Positions 1 through 8,653 of a stretch of DNA of 32,950 nucleotides are shown here, one piece after another; the stretch's first letter is position 1; each line of letters opens with the position of its first letter. The position numbers and the translations under genes were made by a program. Location: positions 1 to 32,950 of the IMG/VR virus record IMGVR_UViG_3300025000_000296; one strand, 5' to 3'. The stretch is from a virus. The notes beneath the pieces were generated by a model. The model was not told the origin of the DNA, ran no database searches, and saw only the letters and a list, made by a program, of their open reading frames with translations.

Positions 1-760
1 GGGCAAATGCATAGGTCATCGTACCTACAGCGCCTGGTGAGCCAGCGACGAACTTATTACGTAGGGACTTCTGTAAAAAGTTACTTCTGCAAAACTCCCT
101 AAAAAGTTTAACCCAATCCCTCTGAGGATCTTTCGTAGTTCCTTCTAAAGACTGAGGCATGATAGCTGCAGCTCCTACAGCATCCATTGACTTCTCAACA
201 TCTAAGCTAATTGTTAATTCATGGTTTTTTTCAAAAGATTTAGCAAGCTCAGCCCATGTAACAGTGTTCACAGGATTCATAGTAAGTACGACATTACGCA
301 AAATAGATTTGACTATTTTACCTGTTTTACGGTTACGTTCCTTAACATTACCTTCAATAGACCATCCCATCGTTCGCTTCGTAGCACTCTTCTGAAGGTC
401 TTGCATAGCTTGAATCGCTTCCTGAGCAAGCTTTCTTTGGGCAAAGAGTTTTGCCTTAACAAAGATACCTTTTACTACTTCATGACGTGTAGGGTGTGTA
501 AATTGGCCTATTTTAACCTCTAGGGGTTCCCCAATAAACTGGTTTGGGGCGTTACCGTGTTCGTATTTTACCCATCCCTTTTCGAGGAAATATGAGCAGT
601 CCATCCCCTCAGGGGTTATGCTGTCATCTTCTTCATCTACAGAATCCGTTGTCATAACTCCTTGGACGATGTAGTCGCCATTTTCATCAATTTCAATAGA
701 CTTCATAAGCCCCTGATCCTCAATGGGTATAAACACTCTGTATGTATCATCAACTAGCAA
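1..760 (-). CDS. Prohead (capsid maturation) serine protease, partial
   Basis: This gene runs off the left edge; 253 codons are visible. I chose a TTG start at 760 because it follows directly on a stop codon and a GGAAGGTGGTG ribosome binding site; no ATG or GTG is well placed. The N-terminal half fits phage prohead proteases: an early beta strand (YRVFIPIE), then VKYEHGN with candidate catalytic His68, then MGWSIEGN with candidate nucleophile Ser134, followed by the typical LTMNPVN segment at about 159-165. In such families the protease cuts head proteins before DNA packaging. It carries LQK-S at 122-125 and again at 229-232, beyond the catalytic domain, plus a weaker VEK-S at 188-191. These match the peptide found between domains of the giant proteins, so they may be autocleavage sites. 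The remaining C-terminus, perhaps scaffold or capsid, lies outside the window. The family assignment is from motifs by eye. Confidence 0.75.
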   Translation of the reverse strand, partial: MLVDDTYRVFIPIEDQGLMKSIEIDENGDYIVQGVMTTDSVDEEDDSITPEGMDCSYFLEKGWVKYEHGNAPNQFIGEPLEVKIGQFTHPTRHEVVKGIFVKAKLFAQRKLAQEAIQAMQDLQKSATKRTMGWSIEGNVKERNRKTGKIVKSILRNVVLTMNPVNTVTWAELAKSFEKNHELTISLDVEKSMDAVGAAAIMPQSLEGTTKDPQRDWVKLFREFCRSNFLQKSLRNKFVAGSPGAVGTMTYAFA

Positions 761-796
761 CTATTTCACCACCTTCCGAAGTGAGTGTAAGCTGAA

Positions 797-881
797 AGCT
801 AGGATGGCCAAAGACACGCTGCTTGGCTAGGTGAGCTGGCGAAACCTTGGCCTAGTCTACGTGTCTTGGGCCATCCTAGCT
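797..881. other. Long imperfect hairpin upstream of the protease gene
   Basis: Arms of 22 bases (797-818 and 860-881) are complementary except for one position and enclose 41 bases, inside which CTAGG (827-831) can pair with CCTAG (851-855). On the minus-strand transcript the structure lies about 35 bases upstream of the protease ribosome binding site. There is no T-run after it, so it does not look like a standard terminator. It may be an RNA processing or translational control element; the function is unknown. Confidence 0.6.
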
Positions 882-961
882 GTGTTATACACGGATTTTG
901 TTGCCCTAAATATTTAGTTACTGCTAAATATACCAACTTCGGAAGTAAATGGCAAGATAAA

Positions 962-1120
962 TTAAATAATTATGCCAATAAAACTTTCATTAAGTATAAA
1001 CCCTAAGTAACCTGCAGAGGAGGGCTCTAAGTGATTATTTACCATATCCGGAAGATCCTGAATTACAGAAAGCTGATTAGTGCCTATGCCTAGACCTACC
1101 CCAATTCCGATTCTACCCAT
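962..1120 (-). CDS. Small hypothetical protein (52 aa), glycine-rich start
   Basis: The ATG at 1120 sits one base after the stop codon of the upstream gene (TGA-T-ATG), with GGCGGTG as a possible ribosome binding site, so translation may be coupled. The product begins MGRIGIGVGLGIGTNQLSV and ends in a hydrophobic stretch (GFILNESFIGIII). I do not recognise a family. The tight junction to the structural gene before it suggests a real late gene, but at 52 aa it could be spurious. Confidence 0.45.
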   Translation of the reverse strand: MGRIGIGVGLGIGTNQLSVIQDLPDMVNNHLEPSSAGYLGFILNESFIGIII

Positions 1121-1121
1121 A

Positions 1122-1442
1122 TCAATACACCGCCACTATGCCTACGGCTGTTGTACCTGATGCCTTGACTCGCTTAACGGATATGGGATGCACAACACCG
1201 ATGCATAGAGAAGCAAACGTAACTTCTGTACCTCCGGATAGTACTACCGTGATATTGCCTAAGCCACCGATGTACAGGCCAATCGTTGGCCCTTGAGCCA
1301 GATCCTCAGTATCTGAAGGAACTACTGGGTAGGCTCTTTTTACTAGGTTATCATTAACAACTACTTTCTGAGCACCCTCTGAAACCTGTGCAGCCTCCCA
1401 CTGGAGTGTAGTAGGATTCCAAAACCGTTCAGCATCTGCCAC
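1122..1442 (-). CDS. Virion surface/spike-base-like protein
   Basis: This is 106 aa from a GTG start at 1442, supported by an AAGGGGG ribosome binding site 7 bases upstream. The C-terminal half (IGGLGNITVVLSGG, then TEVTFASLCIGVVHP, ending VKRVKASGTTAVGIVAVY) has the alternating beta pattern and the RV-ATGTTA-GI-A-Y ending known from small phage proteins described as decoration or spike-base proteins. It lies between the giant protein B operon and the protease gene, in the head region. I infer a small virion surface or base protein; the family match is from memory of the pattern. Confidence 0.5.
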   Translation of the reverse strand: MADAERFWNPTTLQWEAAQVSEGAQKVVVNDNLVKRAYPVVPSDTEDLAQGPTIGLYIGGLGNITVVLSGGTEVTFASLCIGVVHPISVKRVKASGTTAVGIVAVY

Positions 1443-1443
1443 A

Positions 1444-1650
1444 TTAATACCCCCTTACAACTAGTTTACTTTTAGCAGGTTTTTCTGATAGAGCCCCTAG
1501 GATAATTGGGACTTCAACATGTGTTTTGCATGTCGGGCATATAGCTATGGCTTTACCCTCTGAGAATAGAATCATCCGTGAGCGGATCTTGTACCCGCCA
1601 CTCTGCGTTGAATCCATAATGATCCTCTTACACCCAGGACACTGCACCAT
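1444..1650 (-). CDS. Small zinc-ribbon protein
   Basis: This 68-aa protein has CPGC at residues 4-7 and CPTC at about 38-41, a two-knuckle zinc ribbon spaced by a short beta hairpin. It resembles small phage Com-like zinc proteins in size and cysteine spacing, but I cannot assign a role. It ends one base before the next gene. GGGGGTGTAAGCT precedes the ATG. A second zinc ribbon is found in the Ig-like domain protein at 19860-20594. Confidence 0.6.
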   Translation of the reverse strand: MVQCPGCKRIIMDSTQSGGYKIRSRMILFSEGKAIAICPTCKTHVEVPIILGALSEKPAKSKLVVRGY

Positions 1651-1672
1651 AGCTTACACCCCCATACTTAGG

Positions 1673-1924
1673 TTACTTAATACTATATATGGCCTTTTTA
1701 GAGACTACTAGATAGTCAGAGTATTTAAACTTAGCGCACATCTTAAGAAGGCTTACCCACAAGACTTCTACCTCTGTCTGTATCGTATCATAATCCATAC
1801 CCGCAGAAGATAACTCTTGCCTGAACTTTACCTCATTTTTTGCTAAGTATTGTACAGCTGCTTTAACTTCAGAAGAATCTTTTAGTTCCTCGAATGAATC
1901 AGCATTGAACATTTGTTCATCCAC
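1673..1924 (-). CDS. Hypothetical protein (83 aa)
   Basis: The gene starts at GTG 1924 with GGAGG eight bases upstream. The product is mostly helical and acidic at its N-terminus (MDEQMFNADSFEELKDSSEV). I recognise no family. It follows giant protein B by 18 bases and is probably co-expressed with it and with the zinc-ribbon protein. It carries one CTTCNGAAG palindrome at 1867-1875 in a frame reading Ser-Ser-Glu. Confidence 0.5.
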   Translation of the reverse strand: MDEQMFNADSFEELKDSSEVKAAVQYLAKNEVKFRQELSSAGMDYDTIQTEVEVLWVSLLKMCAKFKYSDYLVVSKKAIYSIK

Positions 1925-1942
1925 AGCCTAAACCTCCATACT

Positions 1943-4900
1943 TTATAGAATAATAACGAGTTTAAGTGCTTTAGCTACCTGCCTACCAACTTGAGGTGGG
2001 GGATTTTCGCTGGGCTTTGGTCTTTGAATGCTACCTGGGTCACCTGTTGTCCCCTTTGGCTTAGCACCTGCTCTTCGTTTCTGACTACGAGTGAAGTTCT
2101 TGGCTGAACTAATCTTAGCCTCTGAATCTCCAAACTTAGTGACCTCTTCAGCATCTCGTGTAGCCTTAGCGACTCTTTTGATATCCCCCATCTTTGCGTC
2201 TTCAGCGTTGAACATGAAGTCTTCAATGGTCCCGGGCATATGCAGTGATTCAATGCGAACGCTATTAGCTCGTCCTACTTGCGCATGCCCACCTGATGCT
2301 GAGTCTGAACGTCTTACTCGGGCGGTAAACTGCGCCATTTTCTGGGGGTTCCAGTCTTGATCCATCATTAACATTAAGTGTGCGTTACCGAGGTCCACGC
2401 CTTCTTTACCTGCAGGGGACACTGTGGTGGCCCACATATTACCCTGGTTCTTAGCATAGCTGTTTTCTTCCTTGCTACCCCTGAAGCTCGATTTGATCTC
2501 TTCTCGTTCCTTAGACTCCCCGGTAAACTGTCCAGAACTTAAGCTTTGCCCTTGTCGGTCAAGTTTATCTGCCCAGTACGCTAAGTGCGGGTGCTCACGC
2601 TGTAGATCACGAATAACTCCATCTGCAATATCGGTTCCAAAAGTAGTGTAACTAGACTTCACAACGACTTTAGGCATCAACTCTGGTTTACCTGCTTTAG
2701 CTCTGGCTTCGTTCTCAGTAGCTAATGAATCTAGGTAGGTGCTTATACGCTGTTTCATATACTCTGCCTTAGGATTATTGTGGTGCATCGGTGCCATGAG
2801 CTTAGGACTTCCGTCTTTGTTTCGTTTAAAACTACCTTCTCCATCACTTTCAAAGTACCGCCTGTCACCGTGTTCATCAACCTTATAGTGGCCTTCACCT
2901 GTGACTGGGTTATAAGGTTTTAATCCCCCGGCCTTCGCTTTCTTAACTTTGGCCCCGGGTTCTGCTTGTGCGTCTGTATCTCCTGAATCTAGTGCACTTC
3001 CCCCACCAGGTACATACATCTTACTGGCAAGTGGTGCGTTCAGGTGCTTTTGAAGCTTTTGCATAGCTGTTAGATAGTTCTTAGACGCTCCCTCTTTACC
3101 TTTTTCAGAATTGTCATAACCTGTTTCACTGGCCTTTACAAGTTCACTAAGTTTAGAATCTGGCAGGTACTGTTTCTGAATCTTACGATACTCGTCGTAA
3201 AAATCTTTTTGGTCATCGGTTAGATTCGTGGGAGATGTGGTATTGGGCATGGCCCCTGGTTCGTAGTCGAAGACACTGTGTTTCGTTCCATAAGTATCTG
3301 TTGTCTTTTGATCACGATTGCGGTCTGCCATATTACTCATGAAGTCTTCAGGAGCATTCTCCTTTTGGGCTGCGTCACTGCCAACGATGTGAGGAAAATG
3401 AATCTTAGATCCATCATTGTACTGAACATCTTCTGAACCCCTAAACTGGACAATGTTAGCTACAATGTCTCCGAGCTTATCAGCCATCGTTGGCTTAACT
3501 CCGATAACTTTACCATTCTTGTCCTTCATAAGGAACTTCTCTGTAAACTCCTTAGCTGTACCGAGTTCATGTCTTCCACCTGTAACAGTATCAATAAGGC
3601 TATGGACTTCACGAGCATCATTTTCCATAGGAGTACCTGACAGCCCCCAGACATTTTTAAAGGACTCAGTTGTTTCAGCTAGTGACTTCCCACGCTGCCG
3701 GCCTTGGTTCTTAAAAGCATGTACTTCGTCAACGATGATGTTATCATACAAACCGGATTTTGAAAGAGCATCTCTGTGCTTCATGAACTGGTCATAGGAC
3801 ATAATATGAAAGTCATGGTCTTCTGAACCGATGCTTCCCATGTTATTTACAAAGTGCTTAGAACTCACAGCTTCTTGCTCAGTACCATCCATCCCAAACA
3901 TGTGCCGATCATTCTCAGACTTCATCCAGTTACCACCACTATCTCGCTTCCGAAGACTACCTTCGGATCCAATGTAAAGAGCTCTGGAGTTTGTCTCTTT
4001 TCCTATCTCTTTACCCCAGTCCGATTGAATTCCAGCAGGTGAGACGATGAGAGTTTTACCAGGTTTCCTACCTTCAGAGATAGCCTTAGCTTTCTCGTGC
4101 AAAGCTGCTGCCATCCCTGTGATAGTCTTCCCCGTACCCATCCCGTGCCCCACTATACCGCGCCCTCGTTCAACTAAATGTGATAATCCCGCTAGCTGTG
4201 TACCATAGAGTCCTTTGTCCATGATCCGACTATCAGGCTTAAACTGAGCTCTATATGCCTGACCAAAGGCACTTTCTGAGTCACTAGCATTTGGCTGATA
4301 GGCCTTCTGAAGCTCTTCAGGACTTTTAGGCTTACGATCCTTGCGGTTGAAATGCTCTGCTAGGTGTTCCCTAGCATCATGACTTACAGACAGGCCTCCT
4401 AGGGCTTCCCTAAGCTCTTCGAACTTACCTGCTGAAATCTTAGCCGTTCCATCGTTCAAGACTCTAACCCCATAGGTAGACACTTGGTCCCTCATAGCTT
4501 CAGGTACATGAATCTCAAGCTCTTTTGTATAAGCACTCTTAAATTGTTTAAGGAGCTCTTTACCTGCTTTTGATCTACCGAGGCGCTTGGTTAGCTGCTT
4601 CATCATAGCATCTGATAGCTCAAGTTGGATGTTCATAACACCGTCTTTATCAAAGGCACTGTTTATCCCTGCCTTCTGAAGCGCTTGACTGAAGAGCTCT
4701 TTTACCTTGTCAACTTTCTTCTGATCTTTAGGATTATCTGCTTTAAAGGTACTTGTAGTATCCATCCGGTGTGTACCCGTCTTCGCAGTTTTAACGACTG
4801 ACTGGCCACTTGCTGATAAGGTTCGACCTTCTTCAGAAGCTTGCTTAAGCTCTGACTTCTTGAACATTCCTATGACATGACCTTTGCCATCGGTTACCTT

Positions 4901-7900
4901 GTAGGTGTCCCCTTCAATAGAGTGGATTCGCCCTTTTCTGAAGCCTTTTTCTCCTGGGTAGAGAACAGCGTTTCCTTCATTCATAGCTACTTTGTTCTTA
5001 GTCGTTAGACCTCGATCTACAAGCTTTCCTCCCTTGAACAAAGCTTTGATTGGTTCCCCTGTCGCCGGATCTATGGCTCCTTTAGGTATGTCATTGGTAT
5101 CCATGAATCGATAGCCATCATACTCTCCACCAACTACCCGTGGAGCCCCTTTTCCATCATACTCTAGCTGAATGTGGTGGCCAAGAGAATCACTAATATG
5201 AGTTCCACTCCCTGAATGAGCAGTTACCCATGCCTTATTACCTACAGCGCCTTTCATGACTTCATGGAGGTCCTTTTCGTTCATAATAGGTTTTCGCTGC
5301 TTCAGAAGCCTTGCCATGACTGGATCTGTGATTGTCCCCTTAGCATCGACCATAACAGTGTTCTGAGTACCATCAGGCATGTCCTGTGCATAGGTATGAC
5401 TCGTTACTTCGCCCTTTTTATTTCGACTCTGGTTAACAAGCTTGAAGTCCTTGTGAGCCATGCCCTCTTGCAGACCTAGCTTGGTGTTGGACCGTGCCTT
5501 AGCATACTCAGCTTCATCGATCTGCTTCATAAAGGGCTTATCACCCTCAGAGTTTGCTTTCTTGGCTAAGATGTCCTGAAGACCTGAGGCATCAGCGCCT
5601 GTGTACCCTAGAGCCTTTCCTAGGCCTCCCCATGTGTTTAGGTCCTCATGTTGACCACCATCAGGATCGAAGACTTCAGCAATCGTTGAACCAAATCTAG
5701 TATGGGCCCCACCTTGACCAGCCTTAGTAACTTCATTCTTAATTCTTAGAGCTATGGTTTTACCTGTGAGGGGATTACCCACGAGGTATGTACCATCAGG
5801 CAAAAGCTTTTTACTGGCCTCTTCCTTAGCCCTTGTAAGCTCATTTTGGCCTAATAAGTCGGCTATGGTGTCCTCATCAGCGCCTTTACGTACTTGGGCT
5901 AGTAGGCCACTATTACCTGTTTTACCGACCATCATCTTTGCGTTTTTACCTGCCATAGATCCAGACTTAGACAGGGCATCCATGATCTCTTTTCGGTCTG
6001 CTTCAGTATCTCCGCTGTCACGATACTTCTGTAGGGCTTCTTTAACGCCTTCCTTTTCTAGATAACGTTTGCCTAGAAACTTCTTACGCTCGTCCTCGTT
6101 CATCGTTTCATAAGCTTTTTGCTCGTCTTCTGTAAAGTTGGCATAGTCGTGGTGCCCTTTGTGCTCATGCTCTCTTAAGTAGGTCTTCCGTATGCCTAGG
6201 TCCTTATCTGTTTCGTCACCGCGCCAGTCCTTGCGCATTGTTTCCATGTCTTCTTTAAAGGCTTCGATGCCCTCGTCCTTATGCTCAGCGTCCTGCTCAT
6301 GGTGGAAGTCGATCTTATCCTCTGGAGCGCTCTCATTGTGCTCTTCCCTGTGTACAGAGTTAGCCGAATCATAGATGAGCTTTCCATCAGAAGTATTGAC
6401 TAAGACCCGTTTACCGCCCCACGTAACCCATGCACTGCCTGGGTTCTTCAGAAGGAGTTCTTCTGACCATGTATGCCCAGAACTCTTTTTTCTAGCCGAT
6501 CCATGCTGGGCTTCAGATAGGCTAGAGTACTTTTTTGAGTTGGCCTTTATATAGTCCCCCATCTTCTTATTGACCTCATGCTGCTTACCCTTATGGGGAA
6601 ACATGGACTTCTCTAGAGACGAGTTGAAGCTTTTATAGAGTTCATTATCCTCAGGTAGTCCAAACTCAACAATTCGAGCATGGAGCTCTCCACCCTCGGT
6701 GTAGACTAACGATCCAATGTACTCTTGAGGTGCCATAGACTTCTGCAGGGAAAGAAGGTTATCTGCCGTGGCAATCCTCGTTTGTTTGTATACCAAGACA
6801 TCAGTACCTATTCCCCATGAGTTCAGGGACTTCACAAGATCATACTCATAAAGTGATTTCATAATGAGGTTAAAGACTAAAGACTTCAGCATAGCAAGTT
6901 CTTTTAAGGCCGGATGATTCTTCGTTCGAGCATCGGATAGCTTAACCATAGCACTTCTGTAGTATTTATTAACCCAATCCTTGGTGGCTTGTTTACCACC
7001 TTCATACCCACCCTGTTTATTAATAGCATCGGCTACTTCGTCAAGGGTCATATTCCCTTTGTTGATCTTAGCAGAAGGGCTTCCGAACATAGTCATAAAG
7101 ACCATCTTCTCTTTACTACTGAGCCCGATGTCTTGGAGAACTTTAGGTATTGCCGTCTTAAGCTCTTTTTGGCGCTCTTTCTGCTCATACTGTTCATCTG
7201 GTGTTGCTTCTGTGCTCTTCACGTTAGATGCTGCTGAGCCTGCAGTACCCTCTTCTCCATCGATATCTTTATCTAAGGTGGTGGTCTTCTGCCTGTCTCT
7301 GTAGGCCTGTAAGGTCTTTAAGCGTTCCACCGGATCACTGATTCGCTTCTTAGTGGCTATCCACTGCCCTGCTTTTTCATCATAGGTTGGGTTGTCCATA
7401 ATCGGTGCGTTTTTAAACTTAGCTGAAGTCTGTTGCAAATGATTCGCAAGTTCTTCCGTTGATGGTGTGTGGCCTAGACTCTGGGTTAGCTCTGTTTTTC
7501 CCTTGTGCAGGTCTGCCAGTGCTCCCCTGATTTCATGGGGTGCCGGGACCTCATTTAGAAGAGCATACATATCCTTGTGCAGCTTCTGCTTCATACGGGA
7601 TATAACATGGGCTCCAATGTTGGTGTCTTTACCAGGGTTCTGGCTCCCGCTCATGACCCGGTATAGAGTTTCGTACATACTAGCCCGGGCCGTCTGAAGA
7701 AGATCCCCGTAGTAACCTGTCTCTTGATTATGGACCTCACCGTCACCACTTGGGCCAACGTCACCTATACGATTAACTTGGCTAAGGAGATTCATTCCCC
7801 GGGCCTTACCCATCTGAAGAGTCGTGTGGTAGGCTAAGCGGTCATTTTGAGTAGTCATATCTCCAGCAATCCGGCGAATATCAGCCTCTGAGCGTTTACC

Positions 7901-8545
7901 CGGCTCTTTTTTCATAAGAGCCTTAGCTTCCTTGGAGTTCCACATTTCATCAAGCCTTGACGTAGCCTCAGGGCTGTTCTCTAAATCTTTATAGTCCACT
8001 GCATGAGAACTCTGCTCAGTATTCTTTAGGGTAGCGGATCGTCCAGTCGTTCCCTGCTCAATAGGCTTCCGAAGTATATCAGGGGCCGAAAGATCACGCT
8101 CTTTTTTAGCTCTTCTATTAGCCTTATTTTCTGCTGTGGCCTTCTGTTCCATGGCTTTTACCTTAGTAGATTGTTGCTTTTTGCCACTGGTCAAAACTAG
8201 TTTAGGCTCTGTAGCTTTACCTGCACCATTGGCCTTATTCGTTGCTTTGGTCGTTTGACCAACTGCAGCAGAGGCCTTCCGCTTCTTCGTCTTTGCTTGG
8301 GCATCCATTACCTTCCTATGATCTGATGCATGGATAGTGTTGCCCTTAGCTACTTTCCCTTTCTTACCGTCGGAAAAACGGACGTGATAATGGCTGTCAG
8401 TAATTTTTTCAACGGTTCCTGTTTTTCCGGTACTTGTAACAACACTGGACCCGCCTTTGATAGTTGTAAACTTGCCGAACTCATCCCGCTTGTGTAAGTC
8501 CTCTTTCCACGAAACGCTCTTCTGTAGATCTATGTATAGATTCAT
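1943..8545 (-). CDS. Giant polyvalent protein B: sigma-70-like module plus SNF2 helicase
   Basis: This is 2200 aa with an AAGGAGG site eight bases before ATG 8545. It opens directly with MNLYIDLQKS, the interdomain peptide also seen inside protein A. Domains in order: R-D-E-F-G-K-F motif and a small KOW-like beta segment (about 20-75); a basic linker; a sigma-70-like region, with region 2-like DLLQTARASM at about 281, region 3-like LGHTPSTEELA at about 359, a region 3/4 linker LDKDIDGEEG at about 423 and region 4-like LSSKEKMVF...TLDEVADAI at about 475-535; WVTWGGKRVLV motif; long regions of unknown function; SNF2-type ATPase with GMGTGKT (K1473), DEVH (D1606-E1607), LSGTP, a VVVKSS strand, and a final QFTARVRR motif VI near 2075. 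LQK-[S/A] occurs at K9, K602, K1291 and K1414, bracketing the sigma-like and helicase parts. All helicase motifs look intact. Location after portal and MuF genes suggests a packaged head protein. Confidence 0.85.
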   Translation of the reverse strand: MNLYIDLQKSVSWKEDLHKRDEFGKFTTIKGGSSVVTSTGKTGTVEKITDSHYHVRFSDGKKGKVAKGNTIHASDHRKVMDAQAKTKKRKASAAVGQTTKATNKANGAGKATEPKLVLTSGKKQQSTKVKAMEQKATAENKANRRAKKERDLSAPDILRKPIEQGTTGRSATLKNTEQSSHAVDYKDLENSPEATSRLDEMWNSKEAKALMKKEPGKRSEADIRRIAGDMTTQNDRLAYHTTLQMGKARGMNLLSQVNRIGDVGPSGDGEVHNQETGYYGDLLQTARASMYETLYRVMSGSQNPGKDTNIGAHVISRMKQKLHKDMYALLNEVPAPHEIRGALADLHKGKTELTQSLGHTPSTEELANHLQQTSAKFKNAPIMDNPTYDEKAGQWIATKKRISDPVERLKTLQAYRDRQKTTTLDKDIDGEEGTAGSAASNVKSTEATPDEQYEQKERQKELKTAIPKVLQDIGLSSKEKMVFMTMFGSPSAKINKGNMTLDEVADAINKQGGYEGGKQATKDWVNKYYRSAMVKLSDARTKNHPALKELAMLKSLVFNLIMKSLYEYDLVKSLNSWGIGTDVLVYKQTRIATADNLLSLQKSMAPQEYIGSLVYTEGGELHARIVEFGLPEDNELYKSFNSSLEKSMFPHKGKQHEVNKKMGDYIKANSKKYSSLSEAQHGSARKKSSGHTWSEELLLKNPGSAWVTWGGKRVLVNTSDGKLIYDSANSVHREEHNESAPEDKIDFHHEQDAEHKDEGIEAFKEDMETMRKDWRGDETDKDLGIRKTYLREHEHKGHHDYANFTEDEQKAYETMNEDERKKFLGKRYLEKEGVKEALQKYRDSGDTEADRKEIMDALSKSGSMAGKNAKMMVGKTGNSGLLAQVRKGADEDTIADLLGQNELTRAKEEASKKLLPDGTYLVGNPLTGKTIALRIKNEVTKAGQGGAHTRFGSTIAEVFDPDGGQHEDLNTWGGLGKALGYTGADASGLQDILAKKANSEGDKPFMKQIDEAEYAKARSNTKLGLQEGMAHKDFKLVNQSRNKKGEVTSHTYAQDMPDGTQNTVMVDAKGTITDPVMARLLKQRKPIMNEKDLHEVMKGAVGNKAWVTAHSGSGTHISDSLGHHIQLEYDGKGAPRVVGGEYDGYRFMDTNDIPKGAIDPATGEPIKALFKGGKLVDRGLTTKNKVAMNEGNAVLYPGEKGFRKGRIHSIEGDTYKVTDGKGHVIGMFKKSELKQASEEGRTLSASGQSVVKTAKTGTHRMDTTSTFKADNPKDQKKVDKVKELFSQALQKAGINSAFDKDGVMNIQLELSDAMMKQLTKRLGRSKAGKELLKQFKSAYTKELEIHVPEAMRDQVSTYGVRVLNDGTAKISAGKFEELREALGGLSVSHDAREHLAEHFNRKDRKPKSPEELQKAYQPNASDSESAFGQAYRAQFKPDSRIMDKGLYGTQLAGLSHLVERGRGIVGHGMGTGKTITGMAAALHEKAKAISEGRKPGKTLIVSPAGIQSDWGKEIGKETNSRALYIGSEGSLRKRDSGGNWMKSENDRHMFGMDGTEQEAVSSKHFVNNMGSIGSEDHDFHIMSYDQFMKHRDALSKSGLYDNIIVDEVHAFKNQGRQRGKSLAETTESFKNVWGLSGTPMENDAREVHSLIDTVTGGRHELGTAKEFTEKFLMKDKNGKVIGVKPTMADKLGDIVANIVQFRGSEDVQYNDGSKIHFPHIVGSDAAQKENAPEDFMSNMADRNRDQKTTDTYGTKHSVFDYEPGAMPNTTSPTNLTDDQKDFYDEYRKIQKQYLPDSKLSELVKASETGYDNSEKGKEGASKNYLTAMQKLQKHLNAPLASKMYVPGGGSALDSGDTDAQAEPGAKVKKAKAGGLKPYNPVTGEGHYKVDEHGDRRYFESDGEGSFKRNKDGSPKLMAPMHHNNPKAEYMKQRISTYLDSLATENEARAKAGKPELMPKVVVKSSYTTFGTDIADGVIRDLQREHPHLAYWADKLDRQGQSLSSGQFTGESKEREEIKSSFRGSKEENSYAKNQGNMWATTVSPAGKEGVDLGNAHLMLMMDQDWNPQKMAQFTARVRRSDSASGGHAQVGRANSVRIESLHMPGTIEDFMFNAEDAKMGDIKRVAKATRDAEEVTKFGDSEAKISSAKNFTRSQKRRAGAKPKGTTGDPGSIQRPKPSENPPPQVGRQVAKALKLVIIL

Positions 8546-8572
8546 ATGAATCCCCTCCTTCTGGGCAAATAA

Positions 8573-8613
8573 AAAATGGGGCTAAGTAGCCTTAAGCCAC
8601 TTAGCCCCATTTT
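8573..8613 (-). terminator. Rho-independent terminator between giant genes A and B
   Basis: A perfect 15-bp stem (8573-8587 with 8599-8613) has an 11-base loop and is followed on the minus strand by a T-rich tail. It lies between the stop codon of protein A (8654) and the start of protein B (8545). Readthrough or a separate promoter is needed for B; I see no clear promoter downstream of it. Confidence 0.85.
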
Positions 8614-8653
8614 ACCAGACTTTAGTAATTAATTATACACAGACTTCCGAAGC

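Noticed and set aside
797-881. Rho-independent terminator
   Set aside because: No T-run follows the stem on either strand, so I list it as an unassigned hairpin.
8620-8650. Promoter with TATAAT for gene B
   Set aside because: A TATAAT-like element exists on the minus strand, but it lies upstream of the strong terminator and has no good -35.
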